From NCBI GenBank assembly GCA_963825635.1, contig CAWGTU010000001.1:1302001-1366000 (forward strand): a stretch of DNA of 64,000 bases. Direction: 5' to 3'. The stretch comes from JAOUEA01 sp963825635 (GTDB lineage: Bacteria > Actinomycetota > UBA4738 > HRBIN12). Below, one piece after another: positions 7,680-20,909 of the stretch. Position 1 is the stretch's first letter; each line of letters opens with the position of its first letter. The notes beneath the pieces are model-generated. The model saw only the letters and a list, made by a program, of their open reading frames with translations, was not told the DNA's origin and searched no databases. A program made the translations under genes and the position numbers.

Positions 7680-9882
7680 TCGTGACGGTGCTGGTCTGGG
7701 TGGCCGAGGTCCCGGCCGAGGGAGACTGGTAGATCACGGTGCCGGCGGGCTGGGTCGAGGGCTCGACCCGAACCTCGACGTAGAACCCCGCGTCCTCCAA
7801 TGCGAGCGCGGCCGACGCCTGATCGAGGCCGATCACCGACGGGACCGGAACGGACTGGACCTTCGTAGGTGATGTGCACACCTCGGTCGGCTCACTGCCC
7901 TCGATGAACTGCAACGTGTCGATGTTCTGGGGAAGCGTGTAGGCGTTCGGCAGGCAGTAGGGCGACTGGGATACGTCGACGGAGACAGAGAGGTAGCCGA
8001 CCTCGGGGGTCGGGAACTCCCGTTGAGGCAGATCGGCCGCGGAGCGGAGCATGAACAACCGCCAGATCTGAGCCGGCCACGTCCCCCCGAACACCGTGAT
8101 GCGCGTGCGGGGAGGCTCCATCGGGATCAGCCCCTCGTGGAAGCCGACCCAGACGGCGGCGGTGAGCTGAGGGATCGCACCGACGAACCAGGCGTTCGTG
8201 TGGGTGTCCGCGGTGCCGGTCTTCCCCAGCTGTGGGCGCCCGATGATCGCGGAGCGGCCTGTGCCGTAGCTCACCGCGTCCTGCAGGATGTCGGTGGCCG
8301 CCGCCGCGACCTGTGGCTCGAGCACCTGCTTCGGGTTGGGGTGCGCCTGCCAGAGGGTCGCACCGTGTGCGTCGGTGACGCTGACCACCGGCACGGGATC
8401 GACATGTGCTCCGCCGGTGGCGAGCGTGCCGTAGGCGCTCGCCATCTCGAGCGTGTTCGCCTCGTTCGTGCCGAGCACCGCCGACAGGTACGGCGAGAGC
8501 GGCTCTCGCGGCTCGCTCACCCGCAGGCAACACCGCATCCCCATCCGCTCGGCCGTCTCGACCACCTTGTCCGGACCGAGCTGCTGGATCAGCTGCGCGT
8601 AGACCGTGTTCACCGAGTTCACCGTGGCGCTGGTCAGGCTCATCGAGCCGTAGCCGCTGCCCTCCGCGTTCGTGACGTGCCAGACGGTCCCCCCCTCGAG
8701 CGGGATGTCGATCGACGCAGGGGCGGGGAAGACGGTGGAGGGGCTGATGCCGTTCTCGAGGGCGGTCACGAGGGCGTAGGCCTTGAAGGCGGAGCCCGTC
8801 TGTCGCCCGAGACCGCCCTCGCCGGTCGCGAGGTTCACACGCCCCGCGTCCGCGTCCTTCCAGTAGTCGGCGTCCTTGCCGCCCACCATCGCCCGCACCG
8901 CCCCGGTCCGAGGGTCGATGACCGTCATCGCTCCGTCGGGGTCGTCAGGGCTCTCGAGGACCGAGCGAACCGAGTCCTCGGCCAGTTCCTGTGTCCGAGG
9001 ATCGAGCGTCGTTGTGATGCGCAGTCCTCCGGTGAAGAGGAGCTTGTACCGGTCCTGCCGGGTCGGGCCGAACGCCGGGTTCGCCAGGAACCACTGCTTG
9101 AAGTAGTCGACGAAGTAGGGGAATCGGTATCGATCGGTCGGCTCGCCCCGGCGGAGCAGGATCGGCTCGCGCACCGCCGCTCGGTACTCTGCCGTCCCGA
9201 TCATCGCCTGGTCGCGCATCAGGCGCAGCACGACGTTGCGCCGGCCGTACGCGCTCTCGGGGTGCACGAACGGATCGAAGTGGTTGGGCGCGGCGATCAG
9301 GCCGGCGAGCAGCGCCGACTGCCCGAGGCTCAGGTCGCGGGCGTCGATCGAGTAGTAGGTCTGAGCCGCCGACTGCACACCGTAGGCACCCTCGCCGAGA
9401 TAGACCGTGTTCAGGTACTTGGTGAGGATCTGATCCTTCGACAGGCGATCTTCCAGCTGCCACGCGAGCGAAGCCTCGTCGAGTTTGCGCCGCAGCGTGT
9501 CGGCGCTGCCGACGTAGAGGTTCTTCACGAGCTGTTGGGTGATCGTGGAGCCGCCCTCGGTGACCTCTCCCTCGTTCGCGTTGACCACCGCCGCTCGGGC
9601 GATCGCCCGAACGTCGACCCCATGGTGAGCGAAGAAGCGTCGATCCTCGATCGCGACCGCTGCGTCCCGGACCGAGGGGGCCATCTCGCGTGCGCGCAGG
9701 ACGACCCGGTTCTCGGCCGCGTGTAGCTCGGTGATCAACGAGCCGTCGGCGGCGTACAGGAACGAGGTCTGCGCGAGGGGCAGCGGGTCGTACTCGTCGA
9801 TGCTCGGCAGGTCGCAGGCCGTCGTCGAGACAGCGAGCAGCAACATCGAGCCGAACAAGGGGAAGCCTCGGCGGTGGCGCAT
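7624..9882 (-). CDS. Bifunctional class A penicillin-binding protein with PASTA domain
   Basis: Peptidoglycan synthase, 752 aa. The N-terminus (MRHRRGFPLFGSMLLL...TTAC) is hydrophobic and ends in a possible lipobox, so it may be anchored as a lipoprotein rather than by a helix. Glycosyltransferase (GT51) motifs: EDRRFFAHHGVD, GGSTITQQLVKNLY, RKLDEASLAWQLE, ILTKYLNTVYLGEGAYG. Transpeptidase motifs: SAFK (SxxK), SVN (SxN), KTGTADT (KTG). A C-terminal PASTA repeat (VPVPSVIGLDQASAAL...) probably senses muropeptides or uncrosslinked wall. Start ATG 9882 is 9 nt after a TACACT -10 on the minus strand; upstream frame extension is not credible. It overlaps the convergent mpg 3' end. Confidence 0.93.
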   Translation of the reverse strand: MRHRRGFPLFGSMLLLAVSTTACDLPSIDEYDPLPLAQTSFLYAADGSLITELHAAENRVVLRAREMAPSVRDAAVAIEDRRFFAHHGVDVRAIARAAVVNANEGEVTEGGSTITQQLVKNLYVGSADTLRRKLDEASLAWQLEDRLSKDQILTKYLNTVYLGEGAYGVQSAAQTYYSIDARDLSLGQSALLAGLIAAPNHFDPFVHPESAYGRRNVVLRLMRDQAMIGTAEYRAAVREPILLRRGEPTDRYRFPYFVDYFKQWFLANPAFGPTRQDRYKLLFTGGLRITTTLDPRTQELAEDSVRSVLESPDDPDGAMTVIDPRTGAVRAMVGGKDADYWKDADAGRVNLATGEGGLGRQTGSAFKAYALVTALENGISPSTVFPAPASIDIPLEGGTVWHVTNAEGSGYGSMSLTSATVNSVNTVYAQLIQQLGPDKVVETAERMGMRCCLRVSEPREPLSPYLSAVLGTNEANTLEMASAYGTLATGGAHVDPVPVVSVTDAHGATLWQAHPNPKQVLEPQVAAAATDILQDAVSYGTGRSAIIGRPQLGKTGTADTHTNAWFVGAIPQLTAAVWVGFHEGLIPMEPPRTRITVFGGTWPAQIWRLFMLRSAADLPQREFPTPEVGYLSVSVDVSQSPYCLPNAYTLPQNIDTLQFIEGSEPTEVCTSPTKVQSVPVPSVIGLDQASAALALEDAGFYVEVRVEPSTQPAGTVIYQSPSAGTSATQTSTVTITVSELAERSTEDPADRG

Positions 9883-9891
9883 CGCCGGGCG

Positions 9892-9897
9892 AGTGTA
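9892..9897 (-). promoter_or_regulatory. -10 element (TACACT) for the penicillin-binding protein
   Basis: On the minus strand TACACT ends 9 nt before the ATG at 9882. It lies back-to-back with the tyrS -10 only 47 bp away, so the two genes share a compact divergent promoter region. Confidence 0.45.
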
Positions 9898-9944
9898 AAC
9901 CGGGCAGGAAGGGCAACCGTGGAGGCCGGCGGCATCGCCGCTGG

Positions 9945-9950
9945 TAGCAT
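9945..9950 (+). promoter_or_regulatory. -10 element (TAGCAT) for tyrS
   Basis: TAGCAT ends 8 nt before the tyrS ATG with no Shine-Dalgarno sequence between. Confidence 0.5.
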
Positions 9951-9958
9951 CCGCGCGG

Positions 9959-11173
9959 ATGACGCTCCACGAGGCCGACGATCTGGAGGTACTGCGCAGC
10001 GGCGCCGTCGACCTCGTGCCGGAGGGCGGTCTCGAGGAGAAGCTGGCCCTCGGCCGGCCGCTCCGCGTGAAGCTCGGGGTCGACCCGAGCCGGCCCGATC
10101 TCACGCTCGGGCACACGGTCGTGCTGCGCAAGCTGCGGCAGTTCCAAGATGCCGGCCACGTCGCGATCCTGATCGTCGGCGACTTCACGGCCCGCATCGG
10201 CGATCCCTCGGGGCGTTCCGACATGCGGCCGATGCTCACCGAGGCCGAGGTGGCCGAGAACGCCGAGACCTACCTGGCCCAAGCGGGCGCGGTGATCGAC
10301 GTCAACCGAGCGGAGGTTCGGGGCAACGCCGAGTGGAGCGCCGGCATGTCGATGGGCGAGCTGCTGCGGCTCGCGTCGGTGGCGACAATCGCCCAGATGC
10401 TCGAGCGTGATGACTTCCGCGGGCGTTACCAAGCGGGTCACCCGATCAGCGTCGTCGAGCTCCTCTACCCACTGTTCCAGGGCTACGATTCGGTGGCCGT
10501 GGAGGCGGATGTCGAGTTGGGGGGGACCGATCAGACGTTCAACCTGTTGATGGGCCGGGAGGTGCAGCGCGCGTACGGGCAACCGGCCCAGGTGGTCCTG
10601 ACCATGCCGCTGCTCGAGGGGCTCGACGGTGTCCGCAAGATGTCGAAGTCGATGGACAATTGGGTCGGGATCAGCGAACCGCCCGACGCGCAGTTCGGCA
10701 AGCTGATGTCGATCCCCGACGAGCTGATCGTGAAGTACCTGCGACTGTGCGCGCCGATCGACCCGCAGGAGGCCGACGCGGTCGAGGGAGGGCTCGCCGA
10801 AGGCTCGCTGCACCCGAACGAGCAGAAGCGACGGATGGCTCGCTCGATCGTGGATCTGTACCACGGGCGAGGCGCCGGAGCCGAGGCCGAGGCACGGTTC
10901 GATCGCGTGCACAAGGAACACGTCGTCCCCGACGACGTGCCCGAGATGCCGATCCCGGATGCGGCCCTGAGGGATGGCCGCGTCTGGTTGCCGCGCCTGC
11001 TCGTCGCAGCTGGGCTCGCGGGTTCCAACGGCGAAGCGCGCAGGGCGGTTCAGGGGGGCGGGGTCCGGCTCGACGGCGAGCCGATCGACGACGCCGATGC
11101 GGAGTTCGAGCCGGAGGCGTTGCGCGGCAAGGTGTTGGCGTTGGGAAGACGACGGTTCGTGCGACTCGCCTGA
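9959..11173 (+). CDS. tyrS: Tyrosine--tRNA ligase (type 2)
   Basis: Class I aminoacyl-tRNA synthetase charging tRNA-Tyr, 404 aa. The HIGH signature appears as LTLGHTVVLRKLRQFQDAGH and KMSKS as RKMSKSMDNWVGI. The sequence GVDPSRPDLTLGH is typical of the shorter bacterial type-2 enzyme. A C-terminal S4 RNA-binding domain (~340-400, GSNGEARRAVQGGGVRLDG) recognises the tRNA. Start ATG 9959 appears leaderless. Neighbourhood (mpg-tyrS followed by HAD, tlyA, nadK, recN) matches the mycobacterial Rv1688-Rv1696 order, interrupted here by the rRNA operon. Confidence 0.96.
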   Translation: MTLHEADDLEVLRSGAVDLVPEGGLEEKLALGRPLRVKLGVDPSRPDLTLGHTVVLRKLRQFQDAGHVAILIVGDFTARIGDPSGRSDMRPMLTEAEVAENAETYLAQAGAVIDVNRAEVRGNAEWSAGMSMGELLRLASVATIAQMLERDDFRGRYQAGHPISVVELLYPLFQGYDSVAVEADVELGGTDQTFNLLMGREVQRAYGQPAQVVLTMPLLEGLDGVRKMSKSMDNWVGISEPPDAQFGKLMSIPDELIVKYLRLCAPIDPQEADAVEGGLAEGSLHPNEQKRRMARSIVDLYHGRGAGAEAEARFDRVHKEHVVPDDVPEMPIPDAALRDGRVWLPRLLVAAGLAGSNGEARRAVQGGGVRLDGEPIDDADAEFEPEALRGKVLALGRRRFVRLA

Positions 11174-11180
11174 CGCCGGG

Positions 11181-11208
11181 TTGACGGTGCGAACCTGCCT
11201 GCTACAGT
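11181..11208 (+). promoter_or_regulatory. rRNA operon promoter (TTGACG - 16 bp - TACAGT)
   Basis: A near-consensus sigma-A promoter: -35 TTGACG at 11181-11186 and -10 TACAGT at 11203-11208 with a 16-bp spacer. It lies ~300 bp upstream of the 16S gene and just after the tyrS stop. A second -10-like TACGCT at 11245-11250 has no convincing -35. Confidence 0.75.
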
Positions 11209-11507
11209 AAGCGGTCGGCGCCAAGCCCCTCCGCGTGGTTCTGCTACGCTCGAGGGAGCGAACACGCCATCTCTCGCACCTTGAGAACTGAACAGTGTGA
11301 CAGAAGCCAGTGCCTTTACCCGTCAGGCGGATGGCGCGGTTCGCCGTGCCCATCCACTTCCTGACGGCTGTACTGGATCCGTCCGGTCTCGACCGGGCGG
11401 AGCCAGATCACGAAAGGTCGGTCACATGGGCAGTGCCTGCTCAGACCGGCCGAACTCCAACACCAGATAGCAACCCTCGAGCTCTCGAGCTCGGGGATCC
11501 ACTATCT
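11209..11507 (+). other. rRNA leader with boxA-like site and tetraloop hairpins
   Basis: About 300 nt without a protein gene. It holds a boxA-like antitermination element (ACCTTGAGAACT, near 11279-11290) that recurs before the 23S gene. Three strong hairpins follow: arms 11320-11339 and 11344-11367 closed by a TTCG loop; arms 11378-11387 and 11392-11401 closed by CTCG; arms ~11474-11483 and 11488-11496 closed by CTCG. These are seen in sequence; roles in antitermination or 30S assembly are inferred from other rrn leaders. Confidence 0.6.
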
Positions 11508-11508
11508 C

Positions 11509-16382
<4,874 letters not shown>

Positions 16383-16386
16383 TTCG

Positions 16387-16408
16387 CTCGCGCTCGCTAT
16401 CGCAGTTC
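16387..16408 (+). promoter_or_regulatory. 3' arm of 23S rRNA processing stem
   Basis: CTCGCGCTCGCTATC (16387-16401) plus AGTTC pairs with the spacer arm at 13253-13273. See that entry. Confidence 0.75.
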
Positions 16409-16481
16409 TTCGAGCTCTGCTCGAGGGACGCACCCTCAGAGTCCTCTCGTGGACCCGTTCGCGGATCCTCGAGAACCACCG

Positions 16482-16598
16482 TTTCGGTGGCCATAGCGGA
16501 GGGGAAACACCCGGTCCCATCCCGAACCCGGAAGTGAAGCCCTCCAGCGCCGATGGTACTGCCAGGGCGACTTGGTGGGAGAGTAGGTCGCCGCCGGG
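16482..16598 (+). rRNA. rrf: 5S ribosomal RNA
   Basis: About 117 nt from TTTCGGTGGCCATAGCGGAG to AGGTCGCCGCCGGG, with paired termini and conserved internal segments (GGGGAAACACCCGGTCCCAT, CCGAACCCGGAAG). Lies ~100 nt after the 23S gene. Ends approximate. Confidence 0.93.
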
Positions 16599-16604
16599 AC
16601 ATCT

Positions 16605-16640
16605 TCGAGCGAGCCGCCTCCGGGCGGCTCGTTCGATGTC
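16605..16640 (+). terminator. rRNA operon terminator hairpin
   Basis: A 14-bp stem with one G-T wobble: TCGAGCGAGCCGCC (16605-16618), loop TCCG, GGCGGCTCGTTCGA (16623-16636). The downstream tract is only weakly T-rich, as is common in high-GC actinobacteria. Confidence 0.7.
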
Positions 16641-16666
16641 TGCCCCCGCCGCGCACGTGCGCCAGC

Positions 16667-16672
16667 TAGCCT
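16667..16672 (+). promoter_or_regulatory. -10 element (TAGCCT) for the TPR gene
   Basis: TAGCCT ends 10 nt before the ATG at 16683. Confidence 0.4.
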
Positions 16673-16682
16673 AGGGAGCCTG

Positions 16683-17372
16683 ATGCCGAAAGCCCTCACG
16701 CCTCGATCCGGTGGGAACCGACGCCCACGAACCGCACAGCGCTCCGATCTGCCGCGCGACGTGATGGACGAGCTGCAGCGGGTGACGAAGCCGACGCAGC
16801 TGCGCGATGCCGTCTCGCGCCTCTCTCGGGCCGTGGAACTCCTCGATCGAGGCGACTCCGGAGCCGCGGTGGCCGAGGCGACGAAAGCCAAGCAGCTCTC
16901 GTCGCGCTCGGCCGCGGTGCGCGAGGTGCTCGGGCTCGCCCTCTACGGTCAGGAACGCTGGCAGGATGCGCTGACGGAGTTGAAGGCGTACCGACGCTTC
17001 AGCGGCCGCGCGGATCAGAACCACGTGATCGCCGACTGCCTGCGGGCGCTCGGGAAGCCGCAGGATGCGGTGCCCCTCGCCGAAGAGGAGCTGCGCGCCA
17101 AGGTCCCGAACGAGGCGAAGGCCGAAGCGGTGGTCGTGGCCGCCTCGGCCCTGGCCGACCAGGGGCGGTTCGCGGAGGCCCTCGCGTTCCTGGGGCGCGC
17201 CAGGACGCGCGAAGGGGTCTCCGAGCCGTACACGCTGCGCCTGTGGTACGTGCGGGGCGACATCCTCGCGAAGGCCGGGCGCACGGACGAGGCGGCCGCC
17301 GAGTTCCGCAAGGTCATGCGGCACGACCCGTCGGCGTTCGACGCCGCCGAGCGCCTCGCCGATCTCGGCTAG
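16683..17372 (+). CDS. Tetratricopeptide-repeat protein, function unknown
   Basis: 229 aa, cytoplasmic, no signal peptide. From residue ~40 it is made of helical pairs of TPR type: LLDRGDSGAAVAEATKAKQL, VLGLALYGQERWQDALTELK, LADQGRFAEALAFLGRARTR and GDILAKAGRTDEAAAEFRKV. TPR arrays usually mediate protein-protein contacts; no catalytic domain is visible. A basic N-terminus (KALTPRSGGNRRPR) may contact nucleic acid, but this is speculative. It lies alone downstream of the rRNA operon. Its TAG stop overlaps the stop codon of the convergent hydrolase gene (shared bases 17369-17372). Confidence 0.8.
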   Translation: MPKALTPRSGGNRRPRTAQRSDLPRDVMDELQRVTKPTQLRDAVSRLSRAVELLDRGDSGAAVAEATKAKQLSSRSAAVREVLGLALYGQERWQDALTELKAYRRFSGRADQNHVIADCLRALGKPQDAVPLAEEELRAKVPNEAKAEAVVVAASALADQGRFAEALAFLGRARTREGVSEPYTLRLWYVRGDILAKAGRTDEAAAEFRKVMRHDPSAFDAAERLADLG

Positions 17373-18337
17373 CGGTCTTCCGCCTCTCGCTTCCATCGCG
17401 TGCGCCAGTAGCGAGCGAGCCCCGCGGCGTTCATCGCGATCGACCCGATCGCGTCGTACCGCTGCAGATCGATCGCGCGGCCGGTCTCGGCTTCGAACTC
17501 GGCCGACGCGAGGGCGCGGAGCTCGTCGGCGACGGCGGCGGTCTCGATCCGCGGGTCACGCTCGAGCGCCTCGCGCACCCTGGCGGCCCACGTCGAGATC
17601 CGCTCGGCAGCCGTATCACACGCGGCATCGGCATCGGGCACAGGACCGAAGTGCGATGTGAGCAACGAGGTGGCCCGCCGCGAACGGATGCGGTCGATGC
17701 TCGTGACCGCCGCCTCGACGTCGACCTCGGGTGGGGGCAACGCCGGTCGGAAGGCTGGACCCCACGGCAGGTGCGATCCGATCGCCTCCCCGGTGAACAT
17801 CGCGCCACTCCGCCGATCATGCAGGGCCACGTGGTGCGATGCGTGACCGGGCGTGTGCACGACGTCGAGGCGGCGATCGCCGAGCTCGATCACGTCGCCG
17901 TCGGCGACGCTCCGGAGCCGCTCGGCGGGGACCGGGAGTGTCTCGCCGAAGAACGCGAGCATCCGATCCTGCCCGTAGGTCCGCGCCGTGCTCGCGACGA
18001 GGCGCGCCGGGTCGGCGAGGTGTGGCGCGCCGCGCTCGTGCGCCCAGACCGTCGCTCGGGGGAAGCGCGCCGCGAGCGCACCGGCCCCACCCGCGTGGTC
18101 GAGGTGGATGTGCGTCACGACGATGTGGGCGAGGTCGTCGGGGTCGAGGCCGAGTCGATCGAGCGACTCGAGCACGAGCGGCAGATCGGCGCCCGGACCC
18201 GTCTCGACGATGGCCGGCTGGCTGCCGTGGAGCACGAAGACGGCGTTGAACTCGGGCTCCCCCGTCATCATCGTGTCGATCATCGTGACGCCGTCGGTGA
18301 CGTCGGTGAGCACCGGGTAACGGGGTTCGTCGGTCAC
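17369..18337 (-). CDS. Metallo-beta-lactamase-fold hydrolase
   Basis: 322 aa MBL-superfamily enzyme, probably cytoplasmic. The zinc site is intact: VTHIHLDHAGGAG (HxHxDH), VVHTPGHASHH, a later aspartate/His region in SGAMFTGEAIGSHL, and a final His in LLTSHFGPVP. The C-terminal ~90 residues are helical, as in glyoxalase-II-like and quorum-lactonase-like members, but the substrate cannot be told from sequence. Start chosen as GTG 18337; an ATG 30 nt upstream adds a poorly conserved extension. Transcribed alone on the minus strand, convergent with the TPR gene. Confidence 0.88.
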   Translation of the reverse strand: MTDEPRYPVLTDVTDGVTMIDTMMTGEPEFNAVFVLHGSQPAIVETGPGADLPLVLESLDRLGLDPDDLAHIVVTHIHLDHAGGAGALAARFPRATVWAHERGAPHLADPARLVASTARTYGQDRMLAFFGETLPVPAERLRSVADGDVIELGDRRLDVVHTPGHASHHVALHDRRSGAMFTGEAIGSHLPWGPAFRPALPPPEVDVEAAVTSIDRIRSRRATSLLTSHFGPVPDADAACDTAAERISTWAARVREALERDPRIETAAVADELRALASAEFEAETGRAIDLQRYDAIGSIAMNAAGLARYWRTRWKREAEDR

Positions 18338-18453
18338 GCGCGGAAGTGTCGCACACGCGGCTCTCATCGAGCTGTGTCAGGCGTCCCCCGCGCGGGACGA
18401 CGTCGTGTCGGTGCCTCGGGGTAGCGTCGCCCGACACGAACAAGGAGGAGCCC

Positions 18454-18810
18454 ATGGTGACGGTCAACGTCGTCGTGCTCGCGGGCACCGTCTCCGCCGA
18501 CCCGGTCCAACGCCGGATGCCGTCGGGTGACGAGGTGACCGAGCTCCGGCTCTCCGTTCCGGAGACGGGCAAGCGCCTCCTCCCCCTCCCGATCGCGGCG
18601 TGGCACGCCACGGTCGGCGCTCGGACGCTCGACGAGATCGCGAAGGGCGATCGGGTGCTCGTGCACGGCCAGCTCGTCCGACGCTTCTACCGGAGCGGCG
18701 CCGGAGCTCGCAGCCTCACGGAGGTGGTCGCGAGCGGCATCAAGAAGCTCGACCCGGTCGATCCATCGGATCCGCCGTCGAGTCGGCAGGCGGATCCAGC
18801 GGCATCATGA
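18454..18810 (+). CDS. SSB-like single-stranded DNA-binding protein (short, tail-less)
   Basis: 118 aa with an OB-fold of the bacterial SSB family: VNVVVLAGTVSADPVQRRMPSGDEVTELRLSV at the N-terminus and GDRVLVHGQLVRRFYRSG (strand 4-5 region). The start is fixed by a strong AAGGAGG at 18442-18448 before ATG 18454. The C-terminus (DPPSSRQADPAAS) lacks the acidic DDIPF-type tip through which the main SSB recruits partners. It is therefore more likely an accessory paralogue than the replicative SSB. Its last 71 bp overlap the convergent DUF1015 gene. Confidence 0.85.
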   Translation: MVTVNVVVLAGTVSADPVQRRMPSGDEVTELRLSVPETGKRLLPLPIAAWHATVGARTLDEIAKGDRVLVHGQLVRRFYRSGAGARSLTEVVASGIKKLDPVDPSDPPSSRQADPAAS

Positions 18811-19984
18811 CCATGCCCGTGCGGGGCTTCGGCCAGAAGTAGGTCGATTTCTGTGGCAGTCGCTCACCTCGCTCCACCACGGCGCGGATACGACCCGGCG
18901 TGGTGGGTGGCAGCAGGTACACGGCCACGGCATCGCCGCGGCGCAGGGCCGCGTCTGCCTCATGCACGTCGGGCACGTACCGCAAGGACTCAGCCGGATC
19001 GAGCCCCCCGAGCACCTCCCTGTGCAGGGAGCCCACGGTCGGGGGAGGGCCGTCGAGGTGCCGCAGGTGGTACGTCACGGCGCCGGCCGCATCCATCGTG
19101 CCGACGCCGACCGTGCCCGCGCCGTCGTCGAGTGCTTCGAGGGTGGCCTCGAGGCCGGGCATCGGGGCGCCCACGGGGTCGGGCGGTGCGCCCGACAGCA
19201 GCTCCCGATGGAACGGCAACACAGGCAGATGTTCGGCGGCGGCGTCGACGACGAGCGTCAACACGGCGTCCCACGGACCGCCGCCCCCGAGCGAGCGTCG
19301 CTCGTCCCGGTAGTGCAGGGCGGTCGTGTACCGATGGTGCCCGTCGGCGATCAACAGATGCTCCTCGGACAGGTGGGTGAGGTCGACGGCGTCCCCCGGC
19401 ACCGTCCACATGCGGTGGCGCACGCCCTGCTCGTCGGTCATCTCCCACGGCGGCTGCGTCGCCCCGGCCCCCCGAACCGCGGCGTCGAGCCGCTCGTCGG
19501 GTCCGTCGATCGTGCCGTAGACGGGCGAGAGGTGGGTTCGGGTGGCCCGGAGCAGCGCGAGGCGATCTTGGACCGGGCCCTGCGAAACGTGCTCGTGCGG
19601 CAGCACGGTGCCACCCCAGTCCTCGAGGGCCATCGCACAGATCAGCCCGCGGATCGTGCGGCCCGCGAGCGAGGCGTGAGGCGCATCGGCCGGGGTGGTC
19701 ATCTCGTACGCGTAGTAGCAGGGCTCCTGCGCGCGGCTGAGCGCCCCGTGACGCTCCCAGTCGGTCAGCAGGTGCGCCGCTCGCGAGTATCGGCTCCCGG
19801 GATCGGCCGGATCGTCCGATCCCTCCGCCAGGTCGAGGTGGACCACGCTGAACGGGCTTGCGCGCAGGTACTCGAGGCGCCGACGGTCGCTGATAACGTC
19901 GTACGGCGGCGCGGTGACATGGGCGAGGGGGCCGGCCACATCGACGTCGAACACGAGTCCGAGGAACGGAGAGAGGCGAGGCAC
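18740..19984 (-). CDS. DUF1015 family protein
   Basis: 414 aa, cytoplasmic. Family hallmarks are APPYDVIS near the N-terminus and ADGHHRYTTALHYRDE in the centre (~210-225), the most conserved part of DUF1015. Members are widespread in bacteria and archaea; I know of no established function to transfer. Start GTG 19984 is preceded on the minus strand by TATACA 6 nt upstream. It lies opposite the SSB-like gene and divergent from the HAD phosphatase gene, with only 58 bp between starts. Confidence 0.88.
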   Translation of the reverse strand: MPRLSPFLGLVFDVDVAGPLAHVTAPPYDVISDRRRLEYLRASPFSVVHLDLAEGSDDPADPGSRYSRAAHLLTDWERHGALSRAQEPCYYAYEMTTPADAPHASLAGRTIRGLICAMALEDWGGTVLPHEHVSQGPVQDRLALLRATRTHLSPVYGTIDGPDERLDAAVRGAGATQPPWEMTDEQGVRHRMWTVPGDAVDLTHLSEEHLLIADGHHRYTTALHYRDERRSLGGGGPWDAVLTLVVDAAAEHLPVLPFHRELLSGAPPDPVGAPMPGLEATLEALDDGAGTVGVGTMDAAGAVTYHLRHLDGPPPTVGSLHREVLGGLDPAESLRYVPDVHEADAALRRGDAVAVYLLPPTTPGRIRAVVERGERLPQKSTYFWPKPRTGMVMMPLDPPADSTADPMDRPGRAS

Positions 19985-20042
19985 GCACCTTGTATAGCAG
20001 TCACGCCCCGACCGACGGTGCCTCCGGCACGCACGCCGAGCG

Positions 20043-20822
20043 ATGATCGCCGACGGGTACGAGGCGTTCCTGTTCGACCTCGACGGCGTGCTCTACCGGG
20101 GGGCCGAACCCGTGCCGGGCGCGGCCGAGGCGCTCGCCCGCCTGAGATCGCTCGGCAAGGGCATCGCGTTCGTGACGAACAACTCCGGGCGCACCCCCCA
20201 GCGGGTGGCCGAGCGGCTGCGTGCGGTGGGGGTCGAAGCCGACGCCGGCGAGGTCGAGACGTCGGCCCTCACGACGGCCGCCGTGCTCGCCGACCGCGGG
20301 GTCCGCAGGGCGTTCGTGGTGGGAGGGGCCGGGATCGTCGCCGCGTTGGCGGAGGTCCAGATCGAGGTCGCCGACGGCGAGCCGGACGCGGTCGACGCCG
20401 TGGTGGTCGGGTGGGACCAGGGCGCCGACTACACGAAGCTGCGTGTGGCCGCCGTCCTCGTCCAGCGTGGCGCCAGCCTCGTGGCGACGAACCCCGACGC
20501 CTCCTTCCCGGCAGCCGACGGTACGAAGTGGCCCGGTGCCGGGGCCCTGCTCGCCGCGATCGAGACCACGACCGGCGCGCGGGGGGAGGTGATCGGCAAG
20601 CCGTACGCCCCGCTGCTGAAGGCCGCCCACGCACGCGCGGGCGGGGGACGGCCGCTGCTGGTCGGCGACCGTCTCGACACCGACATCGCCGGGGCGGTCG
20701 GCATGGGCTGGGATTCCCTCCTCGTGCTCACGGGCATCAGCGACGCACGCGACCTCGAGGGATCGCAGGTGCGCCCGACGTACGTCGCCGACGACCTGCG
20801 GGGCCTGTTCGTCGACCCGTGA
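20043..20822 (+). CDS. HAD-IIA family phosphatase (NagD/phosphoglycolate phosphatase-like)
   Basis: 259 aa haloacid-dehalogenase-type hydrolase. Motif I FLFDLDGVLYRG (nucleophile and general-acid Asp), motif II FVTNNSGRTP, motif III Lys in the C-terminal core (VIGKPYAPLLKAA) and motif IV GDRLDTDIAGAVG are all intact. A C2-type cap between motifs II and III places it in subfamily IIA with NagD, PNP phosphatases and phosphoglycolate phosphatase; substrate not deducible. Position matches Rv1692, upstream of tlyA-nadK-recN in mycobacteria. Confidence 0.92.
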   Translation: MIADGYEAFLFDLDGVLYRGAEPVPGAAEALARLRSLGKGIAFVTNNSGRTPQRVAERLRAVGVEADAGEVETSALTTAAVLADRGVRRAFVVGGAGIVAALAEVQIEVADGEPDAVDAVVVGWDQGADYTKLRVAAVLVQRGASLVATNPDASFPAADGTKWPGAGALLAAIETTTGARGEVIGKPYAPLLKAAHARAGGGRPLLVGDRLDTDIAGAVGMGWDSLLVLTGISDARDLEGSQVRPTYVADDLRGLFVDP

Positions 20823-20909
20823 GGTTCGGCGTGCTCGTGAAGCGGCCGGCCGGTGGCAGGCCCGAGGGTATGCTGGCGAGCACAACGACGACCGCGAAAG
20901 GACCTCCCG

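Noticed and set aside
8945..11353. An 802-codon minus-strand open frame across tyrS and the PBP gene
   Set aside because: Overlaps two well-supported genes and shows no conserved motifs.
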